A stretch of DNA of 64,000 bases. Origin: Halobacillus sp. Marseille-Q1614. GTDB lineage: Bacteria > Bacillota > Bacilli > Bacillales > Halobacillaceae. The DNA lies in contig NZ_CADDWH010000001.1 in assembly GCF_902809865.1 (NCBI RefSeq), positions 1,116,001 to 1,180,000 on the forward strand, written 5' to 3'. Below the pieces are notes generated by a model. That model did no database searches and was not told the origin of the DNA. It saw only the letters and a list, made by a program, of their open reading frames with translations. The translations under genes were made by a program, and so were the position numbers. Positions 44,491 to 53,440 of the stretch are shown here, piece after piece (position 1 is the stretch's first letter; each line of letters opens with the position of its first letter).

Positions 44491-45957
44491 GTGGCAGAGG
44501 AAAAGAAAACTCCGGTCGTCATGAAAATGGAGCAGAACAAACATGAAATGAAAAAGCGGCTGGGAATTGGAAAGTCTTTCGATGTGGGAGTCCGTACCCT
44601 TAGAATTTTAGATAAAGAAGTAAACATCTACTATGTCAATGGATTATGTGAAACCCCGGTAATTGTCGATTTAATGAGAAGGCTTTTTGAACTGAATGAA
44701 GGTGTCAAAGATAAGAAGTCTCCCTTTCAGCTCATTCATAACAGTCTGGCGCATCAGCAGGTTGAACTTGTAGAAACGGTGGAGAAGTGTGTAACGCAGG
44801 TCCTGTCCGGATTAATCGCCATTTTTGTTGATGGTGCTACCGAAGCTATCATCGTTGACGTCCGTTCTTATCCGGGGAGAACGCCGGAAGAACCTGATAC
44901 GGAAAAAGTGGTCCGCGGATCGCGTGATGGTTATACTGAAAACATCATAGAAAATACGGCGTTAACCCGAAGGAGAATTCGGGACGAAAGGTTAAGAAAT
45001 GAACTGATTCAGGTGGGAAAGCGTTCCAAAACAGATATCTGTATTTCTTACATTGAAGATGTGGCAGATCCCGGCATGGTTAAGCGCCTTAAGGCAGAAT
45101 TAAATAAAATCAATATAGATGGTCTGTCTATGGCGGATAAAACCGTCGAAGAGTTTATCGTGCAGCAAGGCGCCAATCCTTTTCCGCTAGTAAGGTATAC
45201 AGAGCGTCCAGATGTAGCTTCTGCTCATTTATTAGAAGGACACGTTCTCGTCATGGTTGATACGTCTCCGAGTATGATCATTGCACCGACCACTTATTTT
45301 CACCACGTTCAGCATGCTGAAGAGTTTCGACAGTCTCCAGCTGTAGGATCGTTTGTGCGCTGGGTAAGGTTTTTTGGACTATTCTCGTCTGTTTTTCTTC
45401 TTCCGTTCTGGATGTTGTTTGTCCTTCAGCCTGACCTTCTGCCTCAGTCACTTGAATTTATCGGTCCGAACGAGGAAAGCACTTTACCGATCATCGCTCA
45501 ATTATTAATTGCCGATTTAGGTATTGAAATGCTTAGAATCGCCGCCATTCACACACCAACCCCGTTGTCGACAGCGATGGGCCTTATTGCAGCGGTCTTG
45601 ATTGGCGAAATTGCGATCAACGTTGGACTGTTTGTACCGGAAGTTATTTTATATGTAGCGGTCAGTGCGATCGGATCATATGCAACACCAAGTTATGAGC
45701 TTGCCATCGCTAATAAAATGAGCCGTCTGGCTATTTTAATTCTAAGTGCGCTGTTTGGCATTAAGGGCTTTGTGATTGCTGCTACCCTTTACATTTTGTT
45801 CCTGGCACGGACGAAGTCATTTAATACACCTTATCTATGGCCATTCCTTCCGTTTAACGGTAAAGCCTTCCTGCAGATTCTATTAAGAATGTCGATTCCT
45901 ATAGGGAAAATTCGGCCAAGCATCGTCCATCCGCAAAATAATCACAGACAAAGATAA
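44491..45957 (+). CDS. spoVAF: Stage V sporulation protein AF (GerA family)
   Basis: The start is GTG, seven bases after AAGGAGG. The 488-aa protein has an N-terminal soluble part with the DGATEAIIVDVRSYPGRTPEEP motif of GerA-type A subunits and a C-terminal half with about five spans (LFSSVFLLPFWMLFVL onward). It resembles germinant receptor A subunits but belongs to the spoVA operon and is thought to help spore germination. A weak terminator follows. Confidence 0.93.
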   Translation: MAEEKKTPVVMKMEQNKHEMKKRLGIGKSFDVGVRTLRILDKEVNIYYVNGLCETPVIVDLMRRLFELNEGVKDKKSPFQLIHNSLAHQQVELVETVEKCVTQVLSGLIAIFVDGATEAIIVDVRSYPGRTPEEPDTEKVVRGSRDGYTENIIENTALTRRRIRDERLRNELIQVGKRSKTDICISYIEDVADPGMVKRLKAELNKINIDGLSMADKTVEEFIVQQGANPFPLVRYTERPDVASAHLLEGHVLVMVDTSPSMIIAPTTYFHHVQHAEEFRQSPAVGSFVRWVRFFGLFSSVFLLPFWMLFVLQPDLLPQSLEFIGPNEESTLPIIAQLLIADLGIEMLRIAAIHTPTPLSTAMGLIAAVLIGEIAINVGLFVPEVILYVAVSAIGSYATPSYELAIANKMSRLAILILSALFGIKGFVIAATLYILFLARTKSFNTPYLWPFLPFNGKAFLQILLRMSIPIGKIRPSIVHPQNNHRQR

Positions 45958-46003
45958 GATGATTGCCGGTTTGCGGCTGGTATGATAAATTAAAGATAAT
46001 TTT

Positions 46004-46040
46004 AAAAAATGTTCCTTTTTAGAAAGGAGCATTTTCTTTT
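46004..46040 (+). terminator. Intrinsic terminator after spoVAF
   Basis: AAAATGTTCCTTT (46006-46018) pairs with AAAGGAGCATTTT (46023-46035), one G-T pair, then CTTTT. It separates spoVA from lysA. Confidence 0.8.
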
Positions 46041-46067
46041 ATTAGAAGGGGAGAAAGGCGGATCAAA

Positions 46068-47396
46068 ATGGATCGTGAAATAAACAGCCAAGGCAAGCTT
46101 TTAATTGGCGGTGTTCCAGCAGAAGAGATAGCTGAAAAATATGGAACCCCCGTGTATGTATATGATGTTAACAGAATAAGAAAGAATGCGAGGGCTTTTG
46201 TAGAAACTTTTAAAAAACATAAGGTTCCTGCACAGGTGGCCTATGCGAGCAAAGCTTTTTCTTCAGTTGCTATGCTGCAAGTAGCGAAAGAAGAGGGCTT
46301 AAGTTTAGATGTCGTGTCAGAGGGAGAGCTGCACACGGCGCTGAAAGCTGATTTTCCTGTAGAGAAAATTCATATGCACGGAAATAATAAAAGCTTAGCA
46401 GAATTAAAAATGGCGGTTAATAATAAAATCGGCTGTATTGTTGTAGATAACTTCTATGAAATTGCTTTGTTAACCGACCTGCTAAAAGAGCAGAAAGTAA
46501 ACATGGATGTATTGCTTCGTGTGACACCGGGTATTGAAGCCCACACACATGACTACATTTTGACAGGCCAGGAAGATTCAAAATTTGGTTTTGATTTATC
46601 GAGCGGACAGGCACAAAAGGCGTTCGAACTGCTTCAGGAAAGTGAGTATATCCGTGTGAAAGGTCTTCACTGTCACATCGGGTCACAAATTTTTGAAACG
46701 AGCGGTTTTACACTGGCCACTCAAAAATTATTTGAAACGATGAAAAGCTGGCGGGACGAATATGAGTATCAAGCAGAAGTATTAAACTTAGGAGGAGGCT
46801 TCGGTATTCAGTATACCGAAGAAGATGACCCCCTCAACTTAGACCAGTACGCTATTGCGTTAATTGATGAAGTGAAACGACAGTCAAAAGAGCTGAAATA
46901 CCCGATGCCGGAAATATGGATCGAACCGGGGCGTGCGATCGTAGGAGACGCGGGTGTAACGCTTTACCGCATGGGATCTATTAAAGAAGTTCCTGGGGTA
47001 AGAACATACGCTTCTGTCGATGGGGGAATGACCGATAATATCCGTCCGGCGCTTTATCAGGCGAAATATGATGCTGTTCTAGCCAATAAAATGAACCTTC
47101 CCGATTTTAAAGAATATGCTATAGCTGGGAAGTGCTGTGAATCCGGAGATATGCTATTATGGGATGTGAAGCTGCCAGAAGTAGAGCCGAATGATTTAAT
47201 GGCCGTTTTCAGTACCGGTGCGTATGGCTATGCGATGGCCAATAATTATAACCGTTTTGGAAAAGCGGCTGTTGTCTTTGTCGAAAATGGAAAGCATCAT
47301 TTAGTTGTCCGCCGTGAGAAGTTTGAAGACATAACCCGGCTGGACTTATCCTATAACAAGCAGGAGGAAATGGAATATGAAACAAGCAACGATTGA
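46068..47396 (+). CDS. lysA: Diaminopimelate decarboxylase
   Basis: The 442-aa PLP enzyme has the cofactor Lys62 in AYASKAF, the HCHIGSQI motif, LNLGGGFGI and EPGRAIVGD phosphate-binding loops and the active-site Cys in GKCCESGD. It makes lysine from meso-diaminopimelate. GAGAAAGGCGG precedes the ATG. No lysine riboswitch is visible in the short leader. Its end overlaps ppiB by 20 bases. lysA after spoVAF is the B. subtilis order. Confidence 0.95.
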   Translation: MDREINSQGKLLIGGVPAEEIAEKYGTPVYVYDVNRIRKNARAFVETFKKHKVPAQVAYASKAFSSVAMLQVAKEEGLSLDVVSEGELHTALKADFPVEKIHMHGNNKSLAELKMAVNNKIGCIVVDNFYEIALLTDLLKEQKVNMDVLLRVTPGIEAHTHDYILTGQEDSKFGFDLSSGQAQKAFELLQESEYIRVKGLHCHIGSQIFETSGFTLATQKLFETMKSWRDEYEYQAEVLNLGGGFGIQYTEEDDPLNLDQYAIALIDEVKRQSKELKYPMPEIWIEPGRAIVGDAGVTLYRMGSIKEVPGVRTYASVDGGMTDNIRPALYQAKYDAVLANKMNLPDFKEYAIAGKCCESGDMLLWDVKLPEVEPNDLMAVFSTGAYGYAMANNYNRFGKAAVVFVENGKHHLVVRREKFEDITRLDLSYNKQEEMEYETSND

Positions 47397-47811
47397 ATTT
47401 GAAAATGGAGAAAAAATGAAAATTGAGTTATACGATGAAGCAGCACCTAACACGGTAGATAACTTCGAAAAATTAGCAAACAGTGAATTTTATGATGGGT
47501 TAACTTTTCACCGTGTCATCCCTGACTTCGTTATTCAAGGAGGAGATCCAAACGGAAATGGAACAGGCGGCCCAGGGTACACTATAAAATGTGAAACTGA
47601 AGGCAATCCTCATAAACACCAGCGCGGATCTCTTTCAATGGCGCATGCCGGAAAAGACACAGGTGGAAGCCAATTCTTTATCTGTCATTCTCCTCAGCCG
47701 CATCTAGACGGCCGCCATACAGTATTTGGCAAAGTGGTAGATGGCGTTGATGTCGTAGACCGCGTACGCCCGGGAGATGTAATGCAGCGAGTTCGAGTCG
47801 AGGAAAAGTAA
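47377..47811 (+). CDS. ppiB: Peptidyl-prolyl cis-trans isomerase B (cyclophilin)
   Basis: The 144-aa cyclophilin domain protein has [19 protein letters not shown] with the catalytic Arg, [16 protein letters not shown] and [11 protein letters not shown]. It has no signal peptide and acts in the cytoplasm on X-Pro bonds. CAGGAGG lies inside the end of lysA. Order and size match ppiB of B. subtilis. Confidence 0.95.
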   Translation: MKQATIEFENGEKMKIELYDEAAPNTVDNFEKLANSEFYDGLTFHRVIPDFVIQGGDPNGNGTGGPGYTIKCETEGNPHKHQRGSLSMAHAGKDTGGSQFFICHSPQPHLDGRHTVFGKVVDGVDVVDRVRPGDVMQRVRVEEK

Positions 47812-47945
47812 TATCCATAGATGGAACTTTTAAAGAGCCCCTCATTTAAATAATTGCCGATATGTTATACATCTCTTTGCAGTTCCAGTCTTAAGCCGTG
47901 TATAGGTTATAAGCCCGAAGAATATTATTATAGTTCTAAAGCGGG

Positions 47946-47974
47946 TTGAATCTTCTTAAGAAATCCATTATGCT
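47946..47974 (+). promoter_or_regulatory. Promoter before the 30-aa peptide gene and ribT
   Basis: TTGAAT (47946-47951), 17 bases and TATGCT (47969-47974) form a good sigma A promoter. The rest of the 47812-48012 stretch shows nothing else I can support. Confidence 0.6.
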
Positions 47975-48012
47975 ATTGCCTAGGCGAGAAGACAATGTAG
48001 TGGAGGCAGGCA

Positions 48013-48105
48013 ATGAAAAAAAAGAATTGGATTTTATTTACGGTCCTGCTTGTAATGGGTTTAGCGTGGGGCGTATACTACTGGTTTGTGATCGTCTTTA
48101 ACTAA
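48013..48105 (+). CDS. 30-aa single-span membrane peptide, unknown
   Basis: GTGGAGG stands nine bases before an ATG that opens 30 codons: KKKNW, then a continuous hydrophobic helix (ILFTVLLVMGLAWGVYYWFV) and IVFN. A good sigma A promoter lies 40 bases upstream. The ribosome-binding site, promoter and amino-acid pattern make a real gene likely. I do not recognise a family. ribT follows after 49 bases and may be co-transcribed. Confidence 0.65.
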   Translation: MKKKNWILFTVLLVMGLAWGVYYWFVIVFN

Positions 48106-48154
48106 ACCGTTATTTTTTGATTGAAAAATATGGAGAGTTATACGAGGGGTTATT

Positions 48155-48520
48155 ATGTTAATTCGGTTTAAAAAATCTTTTGAAAAAATAGCAATGGGTC
48201 TTCTTTCTTTCATGCCTGAATGTAAAGAAGTGAAGAAGCTCCAGGATATTATACTGGAATATGAAACGAATGAAACGTGGCACCTCTACTTGTGGAAAGA
48301 GGAGGATATCCTCGGTACAATTGGTGTGCGCACAGAAGGTAACACAGCCTATATCCAGCATGTATCCGTCAATCCATCACATCGGAATTTGGGCATTGGA
48401 AAGCAGATGATCCAGTCGATTTGCCAGCAATTTGGAAAAGATTATGATGTCCGAGCTGATCGAGTTACGGAAAGGTTTTTTGAAAAATGTGACGCGGAAA
48501 GTCCTTCCTCTAAAGTATAA
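48155..48520 (+). CDS. ribT: GNAT-family acetyltransferase RibT
   Basis: The 121-aa protein begins LIRFKKSFEKIAMGLLSFMP, very close to the start of RibT of B. subtilis, and has the acetyl-CoA binding motif VNPSHRNLGIGKQM. Its acetylation target is not known. In B. subtilis ribT is the last gene of the riboflavin operon; here ribDEAH and the FMN riboswitch are absent and only ribT stands between ppiB and ypuF. GAGGGG precedes the ATG. Confidence 0.87.
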   Translation: MLIRFKKSFEKIAMGLLSFMPECKEVKKLQDIILEYETNETWHLYLWKEEDILGTIGVRTEGNTAYIQHVSVNPSHRNLGIGKQMIQSICQQFGKDYDVRADRVTERFFEKCDAESPSSKV

Positions 48521-48552
48521 AAGAAGGTGTCCAATATCGGACACCTTCTTAT
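48519..48552. terminator. Bidirectional terminator between ribT and ypuF
   Basis: AAGAAGGTGTCC (48521-48532) pairs exactly with GGACACCTTCTT (48539-48550). Confidence 0.88.
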
Positions 48553-48556
48553 TATT

Positions 48557-49024
48557 TTAGGAGCGGTTATTTTTATGTTTGTGTACGAGGCTTGAATCTC
48601 GTAAATTACTTATACTCCAAAAAGATACATTCCATTCTCTGCACAAATCTTTCGTTTCTTTAATAAGCTCTGATTCTGTAAGAGGTAGAAGAATACTTAC
48701 ATAGTTTAAATTGTTGTTGATCCTCTCTTTTGTGAGATTGAGAAGGCGATCGAGTTCCTCAGGATCTATTCCTAACTCTAATAATCTTTCTTCGTTGCCG
48801 CTGATTTTATCAATCGTCTTATCAATAAGGATAGCAGCGCCTTTACGGTTCTTTCTCCGGAAATGATAAAGCGCAACCGCTAACTGAATCAATAATACCC
48901 ACACGGAGTCTCTGTTTTGAGGCTCCGTTTCCTTCCAATGCTCCTCGAGCACTTCATGACATTCGAAATAATCACGCGTACCGTGAAAATGGGCCATATA
49001 TTCAATATATCTTTGAGGAAACAT
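48557..49024 (-). CDS. ypuF: DUF309 protein YpuF
   Basis: The 155-aa helical protein has the DUF309 pattern near its N-terminus: YIEYMAHFHGTRDYFECHEV followed by LEEHWK, then LIQLAVALYHFRRKN. The family's function is unknown. AGAAAGGTG precedes the ATG. It occupies the ypuF place between ribT and scpA but lies on the opposite strand, whereas in B. subtilis it reads with scpA, so a local inversion has occurred. Confidence 0.87.
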   Translation of the reverse strand: MFPQRYIEYMAHFHGTRDYFECHEVLEEHWKETEPQNRDSVWVLLIQLAVALYHFRRKNRKGAAILIDKTIDKISGNEERLLELGIDPEELDRLLNLTKERINNNLNYVSILLPLTESELIKETKDLCREWNVSFWSISNLRDSSLVHKHKNNRS

Positions 49025-49229
49025 AACAACGCACCTTTCTTATTTCATCTTATCGGCCAAAACTGCCCTCGTAAAGCGATAAGGATTAATCGAAGAGTAT
49101 TAACGGTATAGTTTTTTTCTGATACTATTAATCAGTAGGCCCAATAAAACGATCGTGTTGATGAGCAGGGAATCCTGCGGCACTCTAGCCAATCAGAAAG
49201 ATATTTGATGATAAAAGGAAGAATCAAAA

Positions 49230-49976
49230 ATGACAGATCGCTATCAAGTGAAATTGGACGGTTTTGAAGGTCCATTGGATCTATTGCTGCACCTGATTAA
49301 CCGATATGAAATTGATATTTATGATATACCCGTATCCACGATTACTGAACAATACATGAACTATATCCATACCCTGCAGGAGCTGGAATTAAATATTGCA
49401 AGCGAGTATTTAGTCATGGCTGCCAGTCTGCTCGCTATGAAAAGCCAGATGCTTCTCCCTGCACAGCAATTAAACGATGACTATGCCGAGGATGAAGAAG
49501 AGGATCCTAGGGAAGAACTGATACAGCGCCTGATTGAGTATAAAAAGTTCAAAGGAGCTGCAGAAAGTTTAAAACAAAAAGAAGAGAAAGCCAACCGGGT
49601 CTATACACGGGCTAAGGTGGACGCCGAAGACGATGGTGAAAATGACGAACCTTTAGAACCAGGTGAAGTATCAATGCTTGATATGCTCGACGCTGTAAAT
49701 CGGCTGTTAAAACAGACGAAAAGCCGTACAGTTCAGGAAACGAAAATCAAGAAAGATGAAATTTCGATTCAGATGCGTATGGATGAAATCCTGGATAAAA
49801 TTAAGATCGAGACCACAGGCACCCGCTTTCATGATCTGTTTGAGGAAAAGACAAAGCCTCATATCGTAGTTACATTTATTGCTGTTTTGGAATTAATGAA
49901 AAATAAAGATATAACATGTGTTCAGCCTAATCATTTTGATGAATTAGTTGTTTATAAACTGGAGGAACAAGCATGA
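49230..49976 (+). CDS. scpA: Segregation and condensation protein A
   Basis: The 248-aa kleisin begins YQVKLDGFEGPLDLLLHLIN, the ScpA signature, has an acidic central linker (DDYAEDEEEDPREE) and a C-terminal winged helix (FEEKTKPHIVVTFIAVLELM). It joins SMC heads in the condensin complex for chromosome segregation. AAAAGGAAG precedes the ATG. Its stop overlaps the scpB start (ATGA). Confidence 0.95.
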   Translation: MTDRYQVKLDGFEGPLDLLLHLINRYEIDIYDIPVSTITEQYMNYIHTLQELELNIASEYLVMAASLLAMKSQMLLPAQQLNDDYAEDEEEDPREELIQRLIEYKKFKGAAESLKQKEEKANRVYTRAKVDAEDDGENDEPLEPGEVSMLDMLDAVNRLLKQTKSRTVQETKIKKDEISIQMRMDEILDKIKIETTGTRFHDLFEEKTKPHIVVTFIAVLELMKNKDITCVQPNHFDELVVYKLEEQA

Positions 49977-50569
49977 ATAAAGAAGAGAAACGAGCCTTGG
50001 CTGAAGGCCTTCTTTTTGCTTCTGGGGAAGAAGGAATCACTAAAAAAAAGCTGATGGAAGCTCTTGACTGCACTAAAAAGGAATTGAGTGAGCTGCTGCA
50101 GGATCTGCAGGAGGATTATGAGAAGCCACAGAGGGGTATTAGAATGATGGAATCGAATGAGACCCTTCATTTAACTACGAAACCTGAACATGCTGCTATT
50201 TATCAGGAAATCCTAAACTCCAAGTCTGCAACAAGGCTGTCTCAAGCCGCCCTGGAGGCATTAGCTATCATTGCCTACAGACAGCCGATTACACGAATTG
50301 AAATCGATGATTTAAGAGGAGTAAAGAGTGACCGGGCGGTACAGACGCTGGTTAATCGAAAGCTGATTGAGGAAAAAGGAAGAAAGGATGCTGTCGGACG
50401 TCCTGTATTATTTGGAACTACTACAGAATTTCTTACCTATTTTGGCTTATCTTCCATAGAAGAACTGCCTCCTTTAAAAGCGATGGAAGAGCAAAAAGAT
50501 GTTGAAGAAGAAGCGGATCTCTTCTTTAAACACTTTGAAGCAGCAGATGATAATCCTGAAGGTTCATAA
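49973..50569 (+). CDS. scpB: Segregation and condensation protein B
   Basis: The 198-aa protein has two winged-helix domains with LAEGLLFASGEEGI, LSQAALEALAIIAYRQPITR and DLRGVKSDRAVQTL, all typical of ScpB. It dimerises and binds ScpA in the SMC complex. It overlaps scpA by four bases. An acidic tail (EEQKDVEEEADLFF) ends the protein. Confidence 0.95.
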   Translation: MNKEEKRALAEGLLFASGEEGITKKKLMEALDCTKKELSELLQDLQEDYEKPQRGIRMMESNETLHLTTKPEHAAIYQEILNSKSATRLSQAALEALAIIAYRQPITRIEIDDLRGVKSDRAVQTLVNRKLIEEKGRKDAVGRPVLFGTTTEFLTYFGLSSIEELPPLKAMEEQKDVEEEADLFFKHFEAADDNPEGS

Positions 50570-50593
50570 GGTGTCTCGAAAGGAGAAAATACA

Positions 50594-50926
50594 ATGAATC
50601 TATTAGAGGTGGAACATCCTCCTCAAGAAGGATGTTCGATTATTATTTATGAAGATAAAAGCAGCAAAAGTTCATTGGAAGTTCACTATGAACCAACGAT
50701 GGAATCCCTTTCTGGCATAGGGGCTTCACGGAGGGGACCAGTTTTAGCATTAGCTTATTTTATTAAATATCCAGAAGCAAAACACAAACAGACGGTTACC
50801 ATTACCAGCGAGGAAGCTGAGCAAGTAGTTGCGGAAATGAATCTTGTAGCAATAGAGAAAGTGTATGAACATTTGAAAACGAATGGGACCTACGAGCTGA
50901 CTTCTTCGCTCGACTTTTACGAATAA
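50594..50926 (+). CDS. Hypothetical protein, 110 aa, between scpB and dacB
   Basis: AAAGGAG precedes the ATG, 24 bases after scpB, so it is probably co-transcribed with scpAB. The soluble protein begins LLEVEHPPQEGCSIIIYEDK, has a possible loop LSGIGASRRGPVLALAYFI and a charged C-terminus. In B. subtilis this position is held by ypuI, a longer protein that I do not recognise in this sequence. No function can be given. A strong terminator ends the unit. Confidence 0.75.
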   Translation: MNLLEVEHPPQEGCSIIIYEDKSSKSSLEVHYEPTMESLSGIGASRRGPVLALAYFIKYPEAKHKQTVTITSEEAEQVVAEMNLVAIEKVYEHLKTNGTYELTSSLDFYE

Positions 50927-50935
50927 GTATACTTA

Positions 50936-50968
50936 AAAAGCCTGCGATTCTATATCGCAGGCTTTTTT
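50936..50968 (+). terminator. Intrinsic terminator after the scpAB unit
   Basis: AAGCCTGCGA (50938-50947) pairs with TCGCAGGCTT (50955-50964), then six T in total. Confidence 0.9.
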
Positions 50969-50974
50969 CTGTTC

Positions 50975-51003
50975 TCATAAGCTTGTACCCGCACGCATAG
51001 AGT
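50975..51003 (+). promoter_or_regulatory. Sigma E-type promoter of dacB-spmAB
   Basis: TCATAAG (50975-50981), 14 bases and CATAGAGT (50996-51003). The -10 and spacing are identical to those before spoIIM. The dacB-spmAB operon is sigma E dependent in B. subtilis. Confidence 0.65.
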
Positions 51004-51037
51004 TAAATAAAAGACCAAGATTGGAGGAAGACCTCTG

Positions 51038-52123
51038 TTGAAACGTGTGCTGTCTATACCCATATTAATCATATTTATTTTGTCTGTTATGTTTCCTAAT
51101 GTATCAAAGGCTCAACCAAACTTATATGTCTCGGCAGAACATGCTGTATTATTAGATGCGAAATCCGGCCGGGTTTTATATGAAAAAGATGCTTACACCC
51201 CTTCTTTAATTGCCAGTACCACTAAAATTATGACTGCAATTCTTGCTATTGAGTCAGGAAAATTGGAAGAGGAAGTAGTCGTCAGTGAGCGGGCGATCCG
51301 TGCGGAAGGCTCTTCGATTTATTTAACAAAAGATGAAAAAATTAAATTAATCGACCTTGTCTACGGATTAATGTTAAGAAGCGGGAATGACTCAGCTGTG
51401 GCTATTGCAGAACATGTAGGAGGAAGTCTGGAAGGATTTACGATGTTAATGAATGAAAAAGCCGACTGGCTCGGGATGGACGCTTCCAACTTTGAAAATC
51501 CGCATGGACTGGATGGAGAAAATCACGTTTCGAGCGCCTATGATTTAGCTCTGCTTATGGCTTATGCAATGAAAGATGAAACCTTTCGGGAAGTCACAGG
51601 AAGCAAGTCCTATAAATCAGACAACAGAACGTACTCCTGGCAGAATAAAAACAAGCTTTTAACGAAACTTTATGAAAATACAACGGGAGGAAAAACAGGG
51701 TTTACGAAGCAAGCCGGCCGTACGCTCGTAAGCAGTGCAGAAAAAGATGGCATGGAACTTATCGCTGTCACCTTGAACGCTCCGAGCGACTGGAATGACC
51801 ATGAATCGATGTACGAATGGGGATTTGATCATTATGAAACTTACTTTTTACAAAGAGAGGGATATATTAAAGCAGCCGGAGAAGTGTATTATTTGCCAAG
51901 CGATATCGAGTATCCGCTGACAGATGGAGAATTGAAACAGCTAAAGGCTGTTTTTAAGCCGGGGGATGGAAGTGCTAATGAGGCAGGAACCCGCTATTTT
52001 CATATCAAAGACCAGAAAATTACTCAGTCAGCTGTGTTAAAGGAAAGACCCGCTGTACCAATTCTTCAATCAGGGGCCGATTTCTTTAAGCGCATGATGG
52101 GGGTAGAACTGTGGTCAACTTAA
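51038..52123 (+). CDS. dacB: Spore cortex D-Ala-D-Ala carboxypeptidase DacB
   Basis: The start is TTG ten bases after TTGGAGG. The 361-aa protein has a signal peptide (cleavage near SKA-QPN, residue 25) and penicillin-binding motifs S60-T-T-K63, SGN in RSGNDSA and KTG in GGKTGFT. It controls the cross-linking of spore cortex peptidoglycan in the mother cell. Its end overlaps spmA by 13 bases. A sigma E-like promoter precedes it. Confidence 0.94.
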   Translation: MKRVLSIPILIIFILSVMFPNVSKAQPNLYVSAEHAVLLDAKSGRVLYEKDAYTPSLIASTTKIMTAILAIESGKLEEEVVVSERAIRAEGSSIYLTKDEKIKLIDLVYGLMLRSGNDSAVAIAEHVGGSLEGFTMLMNEKADWLGMDASNFENPHGLDGENHVSSAYDLALLMAYAMKDETFREVTGSKSYKSDNRTYSWQNKNKLLTKLYENTTGGKTGFTKQAGRTLVSSAEKDGMELIAVTLNAPSDWNDHESMYEWGFDHYETYFLQREGYIKAAGEVYYLPSDIEYPLTDGELKQLKAVFKPGDGSANEAGTRYFHIKDQKITQSAVLKERPAVPILQSGADFFKRMMGVELWST

Positions 52124-52704
52124 TTTGGGTGTTTTTAGCTGTATCAGGTATCGTTTACGCTGCCTTTAATGGAACGGTAGACAAAGTCAATGAAGCAATT
52201 TTTGAGACGATCGACGAGAGTGTAATGATCACAATGAGCCTGCTCGGCGTACTCGTATTCTGGCTCGGGTTAATGAAGATTGCGGAGGAAGCGGGCCTGC
52301 TGGCTGGCCTGGCAAAAATGTTTAAGCCGGTTGTAAGAAGAATTTTTCCGGATATACCTGAGAAGGACCCGGCTTTAGGGTATATCCTTTCGAATATGAC
52401 AGCTAATATGTTTGGGCTCGGCAATGCGGCTACACCGATGGGGCTGAAAGCTATGAAGGAATTAAAACGGCTTTCCGGATCCGATGAAGCAAGCCGGTCA
52501 ATGATTACTTTTCTAGCGATCAACACATCCTCTTTAACTCTGATCCCAACAACGGTGATCGCTGTAAGAATGAAATATGATTCAGTGGATCCTACCGGTA
52601 TTATAGGGGCGACAATATTAGCTACCATCCTGTCAACAGCAGCAGCCCTGATCATTGACCGTATCTTCTGTTATAGAAGACAAAGAAAAGGACAAGCGTT
52701 ATGA
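52111..52704 (+). CDS. spmA: Spore maturation protein A
   Basis: The start is GTG inside the end of dacB, with GATGGGGG upstream. The 197-aa membrane protein has nucleoside-transporter-gate-type spans with SNMTANMFGLGNAATPMGLK, the SpmA signature. SpmA and SpmB are needed for spore core dehydration. The stop overlaps the ATG of spmB. Confidence 0.94.
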   Translation: MVNLIWVFLAVSGIVYAAFNGTVDKVNEAIFETIDESVMITMSLLGVLVFWLGLMKIAEEAGLLAGLAKMFKPVVRRIFPDIPEKDPALGYILSNMTANMFGLGNAATPMGLKAMKELKRLSGSDEASRSMITFLAINTSSLTLIPTTVIAVRMKYDSVDPTGIIGATILATILSTAAALIIDRIFCYRRQRKGQAL

Positions 52705-53216
52705 GTATATGGCTGATTCCGCTTATTATATTAATCGTGTTAGTAACAGCTACGGTCAAAAAGGTACCGGCTTATGAAGTGTTCGTGGAAGGAAGTAAAG
52801 AAGGAATTCAGATTGCGATTTCACTGCTTCCATTTTTATTAGGGATGATGGTTTCGATAGCAATCTTTCAGGCTTCCGGAGCGATGGAAGCCGTGCTTCA
52901 AATATTTAAGCCGTTAATGAACGCCTTTGGTATTCCTGAACATATTTTGCCTCTGGCCTTAATCAGGCCGATTTCCGGGACGGCCGCTTTAAGCATGACG
53001 ACGGAGCTGATTCGTACGTTCGGGCCAGATTCCCTGATCGGGTATATGGCGTCGGTGATGCAGGGGAGTACTGATACGACTCTTTATGTTATTACCGTCT
53101 ATTTTGGAGCCGTAGGGATTAGAAAAATGGGAGACGCCCTAAAGGTTGGACTTCTAGCAGATTTTGTTGGTATAATAGCATCAATTATTATTGTAATCAT
53201 TCTCTTTAGTGGATAA
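52701..53216 (+). CDS. spmB: Spore maturation protein B
   Basis: The 171-aa membrane protein has the same gate-domain pattern as SpmA, with ALIRPISGTAALSMTTEL and MQGSTDTTLYVITVYFGAVG. It is thought to work with SpmA in spore core dehydration. Translation is coupled through ATGA. A hairpin follows. Confidence 0.94.
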   Translation: MSIWLIPLIILIVLVTATVKKVPAYEVFVEGSKEGIQIAISLLPFLLGMMVSIAIFQASGAMEAVLQIFKPLMNAFGIPEHILPLALIRPISGTAALSMTTELIRTFGPDSLIGYMASVMQGSTDTTLYVITVYFGAVGIRKMGDALKVGLLADFVGIIASIIIVIILFSG

Positions 53217-53248
53217 GCTAAAGAGAGAGTGTAAATGGCTATGTAGAA

Positions 53249-53284
53249 TAAGCCGCGCTGGACCTATCCAGCGTGGCTTCATGC
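53249..53284 (+). terminator. Hairpin after spmB, weak terminator
   Basis: AAGCCGCGCTGGA (53250-53262) pairs with TCCAGCGTGGCTT (53267-53279) with one G-T pair; only a weak T stretch follows. Confidence 0.6.
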
Positions 53285-53440
53285 TGTTTATTCAAGTGAT
53301 GGTGCTGTTTAAGGCGCTGATGTTTTTTGCAGTCCCCTTGTTATGAAGATCAACATAAAAAAACAGAGCTAATCTCAAAAAAATCAGCAGTAATGAACAC
53401 AGCCTAGGAAATAAAAATTTTATAGTAGGAGGACGATCCG

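Noticed and set aside
46041-46067. Lysine riboswitch before lysA
   Set aside because: Looked for and absent; the leader between the spoVA terminator and lysA is under 30 bases.
52155-52655. 166-codon reverse-strand frame inside spmA
   Set aside because: Shadow of the hydrophobic spmA coding sequence; no ribosome-binding site or recognisable domain.
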